Source of the DNA: JAVVHH01 sp050954595
GTDB lineage: Bacteria > Pseudomonadota > Alphaproteobacteria > Acetobacterales > Acetobacteraceae
DNA length: 7,809 nucleotides
Direction: 5' to 3'
NCBI GenBank assembly: GCA_050954595.1
Contig: JBPBQE010000142.1
Span: forward strand, 1-7,809
The notes beneath the pieces are model-generated. The model saw only the letters and a list, made by a program, of their open reading frames with translations, made no database searches and had not been told where the DNA came from. Shown here one piece after another: positions 1 to 6,628 of this stretch (positions are counted from its first letter, which is position 1; each line of letters opens with the position of its first letter). The position numbers were made by a program, and so were the translations under genes.

Positions 1-541
1 GATCGTCCGGCTGCACCGCCGCTTCCAGTGCGTCCAGCGCCGCGTCGTCCGCCGTGCCGCCGCCCGCCACCATGGCGTCCCAGCGCGTCGAACCCGGCGG
101 CGGGGAGCCTTCTCCCACCGCGACAATGCGTCGCAGCAGCGGCAGAGCCGTAGTGAGGTCGCCGATGCCGGCCAGCTCGGCGGTGAAGTCGCGGGAGCCA
201 GACTGGCTTTCGACGATCAGCACGCTCGCATCCGAAAGCTCCAGCGCGTGGTGCAGTTCCGCGGAACGCCACCAGGTGTTGACCGCGACCATGGTGGCGC
301 CCAGCGCCGTAATGGCGAAAGCGGCCAGCAGCCATTCCGCACGGTTGCCGACCAGGATCGCCGCCTTGTCACCGGGTCGGACGCCGATCGCGTGTAGGCC
401 GTGCGCCACCCGCCGGGCCTTGGCGCGGAAGGCGGCGTAGCTCAGGTGGTTGTCGCCATCGGTCAGGAAAGGCGCATCGGGCTGCCGTGCGGCCATCTCG
501 GCCAGCAGGCCCGGCATCGTGCGGCTGCGGGACATCTCCAT
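1..541 (-). CDS. Acyl-CoA synthetase (AMP-forming), N-terminal part, cut by the window edge
   Basis: This is the first 180 codons of an ANL-superfamily (AMP-binding) enzyme, which activates a carboxylic acid with ATP and CoA through an acyl-adenylate. The visible part matches the N-terminal subdomain: a Leu-Ser-Tyr element near residue 33, the GVRPGDKAAILVGNRAEW block at 53-70, and GATMVAVNTWWR at 81-92. The frame stays open to position 1 and ends just before the place where the Ser/Thr/Gly-rich ATP-binding loop should appear, so the catalytic motifs lie outside the window. ATG at 541 is chosen because AAGGAG (550-555) lies 8 nt upstream; an ATG two codons later (535) is less well placed. The gene follows the LysR gene on the same strand after a 92-bp gap. 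Typical members exceed 500 residues. The acyl substrate (fatty, aromatic or short-chain) cannot be told from this part. The family call is firm. Confidence 0.88.
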   Translation of the reverse strand, partial: MEMSRSRTMPGLLAEMAARQPDAPFLTDGDNHLSYAAFRAKARRVAHGLHAIGVRPGDKAAILVGNRAEWLLAAFAITALGATMVAVNTWWRSAELHHALELSDASVLIVESQSGSRDFTAELAGIGDLTTALPLLRRIVAVGEGSPPPGSTRWDAMVAGGGTADDAALDALEAAVQPDD

Positions 542-549
542 GGCGCTTT

Positions 550-555
550 CTCCTT
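550..555 (-). promoter_or_regulatory. Ribosome binding site of the acyl-CoA synthetase gene
   Basis: On the minus strand this reads AAGGAG, 8 nt before the ATG at 541. It decides the start between two closely spaced in-frame ATG codons (541 and 535). Confidence 0.7.
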
Positions 556-599
556 CAACAAGGCGGGATGGTAGGCCGAGGACCCCGTGCGTCGCCAAT

Positions 600-629
600 G
601 CCGTTCGGCGTCCTCTGTCATCGAACGGC
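600..629 (-). repeat. Inverted repeat (8-bp perfect arms, 14-nt loop) just after the LysR stop codon
   Basis: The arms are GCCGTTCG (600-607) and CGAACGGC (622-629). In the minus-strand transcript the hairpin begins 4 nt after the LysR stop codon and ends about 58 nt before the acyl-CoA synthetase start. No T-rich run follows, so it does not look like a canonical intrinsic terminator. It could attenuate read-through, stabilise the LysR mRNA end, or be an operator-like dyad. The inverted repeat is plain to see; its function is inferred. Confidence 0.45.
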
Positions 630-633
630 GGCA

Positions 634-1551
634 TCAGTGGACCTTGCCGCGCCAATGCCCGGCACCGACCAGCTTCTCCACTTCCTCGCGCATCGTTCTC
701 GCCAGCGCATTGGCCGCGTGGTTCTGTCGCAACTCCTTTCGCATGGCGATGCACAGGCTCCAGCTAATGCCGGGTCGGACCAGGCGTGTGGCGCGTAGTG
801 TGCCGTGCGCGACTTCCTCCGCCACGGCAGAGTAGGTCAGCACGGTGTGGCCGAGCCCGTGGGCGACCAGGGCCTTGATGATGGCGAGCCCTTCGACATC
901 CATGGCGAGGCGGAGCTCATGGCCCTGCATTGCCAGCGCCGTCGCGACCAGCTGGCGCAGGCTGTTCGGCGCGCTGGGAAGCACCAGCGGCAGCTCGGCC
1001 AGTTCCACGACGCCAATCCCGTCGCGCGCCGGAGCGTCGGGCGGTGAAACCAAGTACATCTCCTCGTCGAGCAGCGGGATCTGCATCAGGTCGGTAGATG
1101 CGGCGGGGTTGTGCATTAGCGCGACGTCAGACCGGCTGGTGACCAGCCACTCGTTAATGTCGCTGCTATGGCCCTCCATCACCCGAACAGTCACCTTCGG
1201 GCAGGCTTGCCGATAACGCAGCAGCACCGGGGGCAGCAACACCCGTCCGGCTGCAGGAGGCACGGCAACCGTCAGCGTGCCGGAGGCCGCGGTGGCGCAG
1301 CTCGACACATCGTCGCGGGCCTGGCGCATGTCACGCAGTATCGCGCCGGCCTTTTCCAGCAGCAGCTCCCCTGCCGCCGTCAGGGTCACGCCGCGCCCAT
1401 GGCGCAGGAATAGGTCGACCCCCAGCTCCGCTTCCAGCTTGTGCACCTGCCGGCTGAGCGCGGGCTGCGCGATACGCAGCTGGGCGGCGGCTTTGGAAAA
1501 AGAGCTCAGCTCGGCGATGGCTTTGAAGTAGCGCAATTCACGAAATTCCAT
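634..1551 (-). CDS. LysR-type transcriptional regulator (divergent from the NMO gene)
   Basis: A 305-residue protein of normal LysR length. The N-terminal winged helix-turn-helix covers about residues 3-62, with the recognition region FSKAAAQLRIAQPALSRQVHKLE at about 18-40 (written here as one motif; key residues are A21, A22, Q29, P30, S33 and Q35) and the wing at 48-60. A linker helix follows at 61-90. The effector-binding domain begins near GTLTVAVP (91-98) and contains LPSAPNSLR at 191-199. ATG at 1551 is chosen because GGGAG (1559-1563) lies 7 nt upstream; an ATG two codons earlier (1557) sits directly against that site. The start cannot be much later without losing the helix-turn-helix. 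The gene is divergent from the flavin oxidoreductase gene and is followed by the acyl-CoA synthetase gene, the likely targets by the usual LysR layout. The inducer is unknown. Confidence 0.93.
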   Translation of the reverse strand: MEFRELRYFKAIAELSSFSKAAAQLRIAQPALSRQVHKLEAELGVDLFLRHGRGVTLTAAGELLLEKAGAILRDMRQARDDVSSCATAASGTLTVAVPPAAGRVLLPPVLLRYRQACPKVTVRVMEGHSSDINEWLVTSRSDVALMHNPAASTDLMQIPLLDEEMYLVSPPDAPARDGIGVVELAELPLVLPSAPNSLRQLVATALAMQGHELRLAMDVEGLAIIKALVAHGLGHTVLTYSAVAEEVAHGTLRATRLVRPGISWSLCIAMRKELRQNHAANALARTMREEVEKLVGAGHWRGKVH

Positions 1552-1558
1552 GAACATT

Positions 1559-1563
1559 CTCCC
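1559..1563 (-). promoter_or_regulatory. Ribosome binding site of the first LysR gene
   Basis: On the minus strand this reads GGGAG, 7 nt before the ATG at 1551. It favours that codon over the in-frame ATG at 1557, which is too close. The site lies in the very short divergent gap, so little room is left for a separate promoter. Confidence 0.55.
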
Positions 1564-1587
1564 GGGTCTATGACCTTGGCAATTGAC

Positions 1588-1594
1588 GAGGTGA
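1588..1594 (+). promoter_or_regulatory. Probable ribosome binding site deciding a GTG start for the NMO gene
   Basis: The plus strand reads GAGGTGA, a good match to the anti-Shine-Dalgarno sequence. The GAGG core ends 5 nt before the GTG at 1597. The upstream ATG at 1570 has no comparable site; its nearest G-rich bases are only 3 nt away. These bases would also be codons if the ATG were the true start, so the call is moderate. Confidence 0.5.
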
Positions 1595-1596
1595 CG

Positions 1597-2640
1597 GTGG
1601 ACACAATCCTGTGCGGGCGTCTGGGGCTGGACGCACCGATCATTCAGGCACCGATGAACTGGGCGACAGATGCCGGCCTGGTGGCGGCCGTGTCCGCCGC
1701 TGGAGGATTGGGTACGCTGGGGCCCAATGCCGGGCAGACAATGCCCGAACCTGACCCGGATGCCGCGGCGGAACGGCTGCGCGAGCAGATCCACGCCGTG
1801 CGCACTGTGACGGGGCGCTCCTTCGCGGTGAACGTCCCGATCGGGCGGGGCGCCGGCCGCGCCTTCAGCGACGCGACCGTGCGGGTGATGATCGCCGAGA
1901 AGGTCCCGGTGGCGATCGTGGTGACTGGAAGTCCGGAGATCTACACGGCGGCTCTGAAAGAGGCAGGCGTTTTCACAATGCACGCCGTGGCCTCAGTCCG
2001 GCACGCGCGCAAGGCCGAGGCGTGCGGGGTGGATGCCGTGGTAGCCGAAGGCTTCGAGGGCGGAGGGCACAGCGGCTTCGCGGAGCTGCCAATGACCGTG
2101 CTGGTGAACCAGGTAGTGCGCGCGGTGCGCGTCCCCGTGGTAGCTGCCGGCGGCATCGCCGATGGGCGCGGCCTGCTGCAGGGGTTTTCGGCCGGGGCGC
2201 AGGCGGTGTCCATGGGTACACGGTTCATGGCCTGTACGGAGTCGCCCATCCATGGGACGGTCAAGGATGCGCTGGTCCGCGCCGACGATGTGGCCACGGT
2301 GTCCTGGGGCCGCACCACGGAGATCGCACGCACACTCGATAACGCCTTCAGTCGCCGCTTCCGTGCAGCCGAGCTGTCTGGGGCCACGCCGGACGCGCTG
2401 CACCGGCTGATCGCCGACTACCCTGCCGGCCCGAACCGCCGCGTTGGCGGCCTGCTTTACGGAGACTTGGAAGAGGGCGAGATTTATGCCGGCGCCGGGG
2501 CCGGGCTGATCGACGCTGTCCTGCCCGCGCGCGCGATCATCGAACGCACGATGCAGGAAGCGCGGGAAGCTTTGGCGGAGATTGGCCGGGCCCTGGATGG
2601 ACCAGGTAAGGGCACAGCCCGATCCAGCGGAATAAGCTAG
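1597..2640 (+). CDS. Nitronate monooxygenase / FabK-like FMN-dependent oxidoreductase
   Basis: A TIM-barrel flavoprotein of the nitronate monooxygenase (2-nitropropane dioxygenase) superfamily, which also contains enoyl-ACP reductase II (FabK). Family members bind FMN and either oxidise alkyl nitronates with O2 or reduce enoyl thioesters with NAD(P)H. Numbering from GTG 1597 (347 aa), PIIQAPM at 14-20 is the family's N-terminal signature, GGLGTLG at 36-42 follows, and EGFEGGGHSG at 151-160 holds the conserved His158. AAGGIADG at 183-190 and MGTRF at 206-210 form the FMN-phosphate-binding region. The segment after MGTRF (ESPIH then K) resembles FabK as much as nitronate monooxygenase. GTG 1597 is preferred for its ribosome site and a family-like N-terminus; ATG at 1570 would give 356 residues. 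The gene is probably controlled by the divergent LysR gene. The superfamily is certain, the substrate open. Confidence 0.9.
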   Translation: MDTILCGRLGLDAPIIQAPMNWATDAGLVAAVSAAGGLGTLGPNAGQTMPEPDPDAAAERLREQIHAVRTVTGRSFAVNVPIGRGAGRAFSDATVRVMIAEKVPVAIVVTGSPEIYTAALKEAGVFTMHAVASVRHARKAEACGVDAVVAEGFEGGGHSGFAELPMTVLVNQVVRAVRVPVVAAGGIADGRGLLQGFSAGAQAVSMGTRFMACTESPIHGTVKDALVRADDVATVSWGRTTEIARTLDNAFSRRFRAAELSGATPDALHRLIADYPAGPNRRVGGLLYGDLEEGEIYAGAGAGLIDAVLPARAIIERTMQEAREALAEIGRALDGPGKGTARSSGIS

Positions 2641-2823
2641 CATTCCAGCCCCTCGCATAATGAATATCCTGCCGGCCTCTTTCGTGCCACCGCATGGTAA
2701 AGGCAAAACAGAGTTCCTCGGTGCGAGTTCAAGCAACCGCTCATCGAGATACCGTGATTGCCGATGGCAACCGTCCTAAGAATGTCAGCAGTGTACCGGA
2801 CCCGACGTGAACCATGTTCTCGG
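2641..2823. other. Convergent intergenic region
   Basis: This spacer separates the converging ends of the NMO gene and the ABC solute-binding protein gene. It is visibly less GC-rich than the genes around it. I see no credible gene. A small dyad (2756-2772: TTGCC, loop GAT, GGCAA, extendable by a G-U and a G-C pair in the minus-strand RNA) lies about 52 nt past the solute-binding protein stop codon. It has no T run, so it is only a weak terminator candidate. No terminator is evident for the NMO gene. Confidence 0.5.
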
Positions 2824-4035
2824 CTACGGCAGCTTGCAGCCGCTTTCCGCCTCAGCCATGAATGCGTCCTTGCCAGGGATCGTGCTCAGTACGTCGTAGT
2901 AGTCCCAGGGCTGCTTCGACTGGACCGGCGTCTTCACCCGGACCAGGAAGACGTCCTGTAGCACGCGGCCGTTCGGCATGATCGAGCCGTCATGCACGGT
3001 GGCGTCGTTGACCGACATGGCGTGCATGGCCTTTGCCACCGTAGGGCCGTCATTACTACCGGTCGTCTTGACTGCCTCAAGGTAGTGGTTAACGCCCGAG
3101 TAGACCCCTGCATGGACCATGGTGGGCATTTTGCCGGTCACCACAAAGAAGCGTTTCGCCCAGGTGCGGCTGGCCTCATCCTTGTCCCAGTAGAACGTAG
3201 TCGTTAGCAGCAGGCCTTGGGCACTTTCCAGGCCCAGCGCATGAACGTCGGTGATGAACATCGTCAGGCCCGCGAATTGTGGTTTGCCCGGCGACCCCAA
3301 CCCGAACTCGCGACCTTGCTTGATGCTGCCGATAGTGTCCGTACCGCCATTGGCCAGGCCGATCACCTGTGCACCGGACGAGATGGCCTGCAGGATGTAG
3401 GACGAGAAGTCCGACGTGCCGATCGGGTGCAGCGCAGCCCCAAGCACTTTGCCGCCGGCTGCCTCCACCACCTTGCTGGTCTGGGTCTGGAGGGTCTTGC
3501 CGAAGGTGTAATCGGCGGTGAAGAAAAACCAGTTCCTGCCGCCCTGCGCTACCACCGCCTTGCCGGTGCCGGTGGCGGCCGAATAGGTGTCATAGCTCCA
3601 CTTGAAGCCGGTGGGGGAGCAGCGGTTGCCCGTGAGGTCCGTGGTGGCCGACGACACGTTGATGGTGATCTTGCCCCGCACCCGAGCCAAGTCCTGCACG
3701 GCCAGCGCTGCGGAGGAGAGCTGGTTGTCGGCGATCACATCCACGCCGTCCGTGTCCAGCCATTGGCGGGCGATGCTGGCCGCGACGTCCGGCTTGTTCT
3801 GCATGTCGGCCGACAGGATGACGATCTTTCGGCCGTTCACGGTACCGCCAAAATCCTCCGCCGCTAGCCGTGCCGCCACGGCGGACCCCTCGCCGGCCAG
3901 GTCGGTCTGGTAGCCGGAGCGGTCGTTCAGCACGCCGATCCTGATCTCGCCGGTTTGCGCGCCCGTATTCTGAGCCCATGCCGGGGCGGTGAGGGACAGA
4001 ACCAAGGCAGTGGACAGAAGCATCTTCAGGGACAT
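2824..4035 (-). CDS. ABC transporter substrate-binding protein, branched-chain amino acid (LivJ-like) type
   Basis: A 403-residue periplasmic solute receptor of the type I periplasmic-binding fold (Leu/Ile/Val, amide and aromatic-acid receptors). Residues 1-21 form a Sec signal peptide: Lys4, a hydrophobic core, then AWA with predicted cleavage before Gln22. The mature protein starts with IRIGVLNDRSG (31-41). It carries family elements such as GEGSAVAARLAAEDFGG (48-64), SADMQNKPDVA (75-85), WFFFTADYTFG (169-179), TSDFSSYILQA (207-217) and a DYYDVLSTIPG segment (378-388). Cys139 and Cys400 could form a disulfide. A strong ribosome site (AGGAGG) fixes the ATG at 4035. It is the last gene of the operon, 22 bp after racemase-like B. 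No permease or ATPase gene is in the window, so its partners are elsewhere, possibly beyond the right edge. The ligand is unknown; the subfamily often serves amides, urea-like or aromatic compounds. Confidence 0.93.
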   Translation of the reverse strand: MSLKMLLSTALVLSLTAPAWAQNTGAQTGEIRIGVLNDRSGYQTDLAGEGSAVAARLAAEDFGGTVNGRKIVILSADMQNKPDVAASIARQWLDTDGVDVIADNQLSSAALAVQDLARVRGKITINVSSATTDLTGNRCSPTGFKWSYDTYSAATGTGKAVVAQGGRNWFFFTADYTFGKTLQTQTSKVVEAAGGKVLGAALHPIGTSDFSSYILQAISSGAQVIGLANGGTDTIGSIKQGREFGLGSPGKPQFAGLTMFITDVHALGLESAQGLLLTTTFYWDKDEASRTWAKRFFVVTGKMPTMVHAGVYSGVNHYLEAVKTTGSNDGPTVAKAMHAMSVNDATVHDGSIMPNGRVLQDVFLVRVKTPVQSKQPWDYYDVLSTIPGKDAFMAEAESGCKLP

Positions 4036-4044
4036 CGTAGGATT

Positions 4045-4050
4045 CCTCCT
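4045..4050 (-). promoter_or_regulatory. Strong ribosome binding site of the solute-binding protein gene
   Basis: On the minus strand this reads AGGAGG, 9 nt before the ATG at 4035. It is the strongest such site in the operon; the genes just upstream have weak or no sites and seem to rely on coupling. This fits a periplasmic receptor being made in excess over the enzymes. Confidence 0.75.
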
Positions 4051-4057
4051 TTTGTTC

Positions 4058-4876
4058 TCATTTCGCGTTTGGCGGGGACAGGCGCGACACGAACAAGTCG
4101 ATCAACTCCGGTGCTGGCATCGTCGTGTGCCAGCGCCGTCCGGTTCGCAGCCCAGCCCGGCGATGCAGCGTGACCAGCATCTCGGTGAAGGCGAGCGGGG
4201 TGGCGATGGCGTCCAGCACCGCGGCGCCCTCAATCCCGTGCAGCCCGGCATCCGCGGTCAATGTCGCCAGGATGCTCTCGGCCGGGATCACCGCATCCGC
4301 CCCTGCCGCCACGACACGACGGCCGATGGAGGCGAAGGCATCGAGCGCTGGGCCGGGCGTGTCCAGGGCAGCAATGACGCCGGCCTCATCCAGCGGCGGG
4401 TCCAGAGCCATGACGGACACTACGCGCGCGCCCAGCCGATGCCGCTCGATGCTGGTCTGCAGCGACCGGCACAGCGCCTCGTTGATGGTGACCAAGCCGA
4501 CCTGGTGGGCCGCCGTGCAACCCACCAGCAGCGTCGCCTCTAGGCTGGACACCACGGGAATGCCTACGGCTGAGCGCAGTTCACGCAGGAAGGGCTCGAT
4601 GAACGTGCCGACCACGAAAGCGTCGTAACCCTCGCGTTCCGCTCGCACGGCGTTAGCCAGGAAAGCAGGGGCGAGCACGGCGAGGAAGATTGCGGGATAA
4701 CCGAACAACGCCGAGGGTTGCTGCCCGGCCCAGCTGCCCGGCGGCACCCCATGTAGGTCCAGCACCGTGCCGGGCTGGAGCACCTTTTTCCCGTGGCGTC
4801 GGAGCGCCGCAGCATAGGGCCCGTTCGGGTCCATCTCGGTGGCGGACTGAAACCAGATTCGGACCGGGCCGTCCAT
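4058..4876 (-). CDS. Asp/Glu/hydantoin racemase family protein B, lacking both catalytic cysteines
   Basis: A 272-residue cytoplasmic protein related to the Asp/Glu racemase superfamily and to racemase-like A in the same operon. Shared features are the start (RIWFQS at 6-11 against RIWHQS), EREGYDAFVVGTFIEP (80-95), the Glu/Leu-rich EATLLVGC (113-120), GLVTINEA (127-134) and AGADAVIPAESIL (191-203). Active racemases of this superfamily use two Cys as acid/base. The first is expected in the segment ending xGDP, where this protein has Thr91 (GTFIEP). The second is expected around VIPAES, where there is no Cys. Cys120 is present and has a counterpart in protein A. Ordinary racemase chemistry is therefore unlikely. 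It may be a decarboxylase, isomerase, lyase or non-catalytic partner. The ATG lies 1 bp after the LysR stop with no clear ribosome site, suggesting coupled translation. Confidence 0.82.
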   Translation of the reverse strand: MDGPVRIWFQSATEMDPNGPYAAALRRHGKKVLQPGTVLDLHGVPPGSWAGQQPSALFGYPAIFLAVLAPAFLANAVRAEREGYDAFVVGTFIEPFLRELRSAVGIPVVSSLEATLLVGCTAAHQVGLVTINEALCRSLQTSIERHRLGARVVSVMALDPPLDEAGVIAALDTPGPALDAFASIGRRVVAAGADAVIPAESILATLTADAGLHGIEGAAVLDAIATPLAFTEMLVTLHRRAGLRTGRRWHTTMPAPELIDLFVSRLSPPNAK

Positions 4877-4877
4877 C

Positions 4878-5789
4878 TCAGACTTGCTTGAGGAGGTTGG
4901 CGACGAAGGCCACGAACAGTTTCACCCGCTTCGGCACGTAACGAGAGGGCGGGTAGACGGCAAAGAAGCTTTGCGACGCCGTCGTCCAGTCTGGCAGCAC
5001 CGGAAGGAGTTCGCCGCGGCTCAGATAGTCGTGCGCCAGGATGTCTAGAACGTAGACGAAGCCGCCACCCTGGGCGGCGCTGCGCAACAGGGCATCGCTG
5101 CTATTGAAGGACAGGTTGCCCGCCGGTTCGATCACGTGGCTTTCGCCATCCCGGTAGAACGTCCACGCCTTGGGCTTGCCGGTCAGGCTCATGGACAGGC
5201 CGATGCAGTGCGCGGGGTCGATCTGCGCGGGTCCGGATGGCTGACCGTGCCGCGTCAGGAAGTCAGGTGCGGCGCAGAGCACGTGGCGCGTCTCGTAGAT
5301 GCGGCGGGCCACCAGGTCGATGTCGTCCACCTCGTCGATGCGGATGGCAATGTCGACCGCGCGGCGGATCAGATCGTCTACCGAGTTGGTCAGGTTCACC
5401 ACGATCCGCAGCTTCGGGTGCTCGGCCGCGAAGCCCGTGAGCGCCGGGCCGATGATCAGATGCCCGAGCGCGATCGGCATCTCTACCCGCAGCACGCCGC
5501 GCAGGTCGGCCTCGGTCGGCGAGGCATCCGCCTCCGCCTCGTCCACCATGGCCAGGATGTCGCGGCAGCGCGCGTAAAAGCGGGCGCCCTCGTCGGTCAG
5601 GCGGATGTGGCGGGTGCTTCGCTGCAGCAGCGTCGCGCCGATATGCGTTTCGAGGTTGCGGATGCAGGACGTGACCGACGCGTTGGCGAGGTCGAGATGG
5701 GTGGCCGCCCGCGACATGCTGCCAGCTTCGACGACCTTGACGAAGACCTCCATCGCCCACAGCCGGTCCATACCGCGGGCCCGGATCAT
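4878..5789 (-). CDS. LysR-type transcriptional regulator embedded in the operon
   Basis: A 303-residue LysR protein. The helix-turn-helix spans about residues 8-67: MDRLWAMEVFVKVVEAGSM (7-25), SRAATHLDLANASVTSCIRNLE (26-47; key residues A28, A29, A35, S38 and L46), and RSTRHIRLTDEG (57-68). The effector domain starts near GVLRVEMP (98-105), with DIAIRID (146-152) and VARRIYETRHVLCAAPDFL (160-178). This is the common DsdC/PcaQ-unlike, CrgA-like style of LysR seen in many proteobacteria. ATG at 5789 overlaps the stop of racemase-like A as ATGA. Many relatives begin at the internal MDRL, which would put the start at 5771, still coupled. Neither start has a good ribosome site. It is transcribed with the enzymes rather than divergently, so it would be co-induced and may regulate the operon promoter to the right of the window. 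Confidence 0.92.
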   Translation of the reverse strand: MIRARGMDRLWAMEVFVKVVEAGSMSRAATHLDLANASVTSCIRNLETHIGATLLQRSTRHIRLTDEGARFYARCRDILAMVDEAEADASPTEADLRGVLRVEMPIALGHLIIGPALTGFAAEHPKLRIVVNLTNSVDDLIRRAVDIAIRIDEVDDIDLVARRIYETRHVLCAAPDFLTRHGQPSGPAQIDPAHCIGLSMSLTGKPKAWTFYRDGESHVIEPAGNLSFNSSDALLRSAAQGGGFVYVLDILAHDYLSRGELLPVLPDWTTASQSFFAVYPPSRYVPKRVKLFVAFVANLLKQV

Positions 5790-6625
5790 GACAAAGGATC
5801 GCGCCCGGAGAACTCGTGCTCGGCCATCGGTGCTGCGCCGGCCACACGTCGCGCTTCATCGAGCATCTGTGGTGGCGGTTTCGCATAATGCATGATCCGG
5901 CTGACCCCGGTTCCCAGCCGGCTGCGCATTCCGGCCATGAAGGCGGCGTGGTGAAACAGCGTGCCCAGCGCGTCCAGCACCGGCACCCCGGCCACGGTGC
6001 GCAGGCCGGTGCGCCAGACCATCTCGTTCAGGAAGCCATCCCCAGGGATCACTACCTCGGCCCCAGCCTGAACCAGGCGGGCGCAGGCCTGCTCGAACGA
6101 CCGCACGAACGGGCGGGATGCCTCCTCGCCGGCTTCCAGCATGTACTCGTCGACCGCGGGCTGCATCGGCACCACGGCGGCCAACCGGTCGGCCAGGCCG
6201 TATTGCCTGGCCAGTTCCTCGTGCTGGGCGCGCTGGCTGTCTTCGAGCGAGACAAGGCCGAAGCGGTGGCCCAGCGAGCAGGCGACCAGCATGGAGGTCT
6301 CGGACAGGCCGACACAGGGGATGTCCACCAGGGAGCGGATGGAGCGGAGCGCCGGGTCGTAGAAGCAGGCGAGGGCGAAGGCGTCGTAGCCCTGGCGCTC
6401 CGCCTCGAGCGCCGCCTCGCAAATCTGGGCCTCGTTGAGGAACTCCAGGTAGCGGTGGCGGATCGCATGGATGGGGGCGAAGTCCGGCCCGTAGGTGCCG
6501 GGCCGCAGCCCGTGCAGCACCACCTGGTCGCCGGTTGGCATCACCGCTTCGGCGTGCCGCGCCAGCGTGGCGCGATACAGCGGCACGCGGTCGAGGTCGC
6601 TGAAGCTCTGGTGCCAGATGCGCAT
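5786..6625 (-). CDS. Asp/Glu/hydantoin racemase family protein A, with only the first catalytic cysteine
   Basis: A 279-residue cytoplasmic protein of the Asp/Glu/hydantoin racemase superfamily. It starts RIWHQSFSDLD (2-12), then has ERQGYDAFALACFYDP (76-91) with Cys87 in the place of the first catalytic Cys of hydantoin racemases (CxGDP), SETSMLVAC (108-116), GLVSLEDS (123-130) and AGAEVVIPGDGFLN (187-200). The second catalytic Cys is expected in the last segment (LGCGGM in hydantoin racemase), but the sequence is IPGDGF, with no Cys. A true two-base racemase is thus doubtful; one-Cys members of the superfamily include decarboxylases. Its C-terminus is about 20-30 residues longer than that of protein B. 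The ATG at 6625 lies 3 bp after the hydrolase stop; the stop overlaps the LysR start by 4 bp. Proteins A and B look like diverged paralogues. The substrate is unknown. Confidence 0.85.
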   Translation of the reverse strand: MRIWHQSFSDLDRVPLYRATLARHAEAVMPTGDQVVLHGLRPGTYGPDFAPIHAIRHRYLEFLNEAQICEAALEAERQGYDAFALACFYDPALRSIRSLVDIPCVGLSETSMLVACSLGHRFGLVSLEDSQRAQHEELARQYGLADRLAAVVPMQPAVDEYMLEAGEEASRPFVRSFEQACARLVQAGAEVVIPGDGFLNEMVWRTGLRTVAGVPVLDALGTLFHHAAFMAGMRSRLGTGVSRIMHYAKPPPQMLDEARRVAGAAPMAEHEFSGRDPLS

Positions 6626-6628
6626 GCG

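Noticed and set aside
1441..1596. Upstream extension of the NMO reading frame to an ATG at 1441
   Set aside because: The extension would overlap the LysR helix-turn-helix coding region on the other strand and does not resemble the family N-terminus; starts at 1570 or 1597 fit better.
1993..2736. Minus-strand open frame opposite the NMO gene (247 codons)
   Set aside because: It is antisense to a gene with clear flavoprotein motifs, and the product has no recognisable features.
2721..2745. GCGAGTTCAAG resembling a tRNA T-loop, possibly a tRNA fragment or integration site
   Set aside because: The flanking bases do not form the required T-stem and no acceptor or anticodon arm is present.
2756..2772. 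Hairpin as an intrinsic terminator for the solute-binding protein gene
   Set aside because: The stem is short, one pair is G-U in the RNA, and no T run follows. It is noted within the intergenic entry only.
5136..5888. Long open frame on the plus strand opposite the second LysR gene (250 codons)
   Set aside because: It is antisense to a well-recognised LysR gene, its product is low in complexity and rich in Arg, Gly and His, it matches no family I know, and it crosses a gene junction. This is typical of GC-rich DNA.
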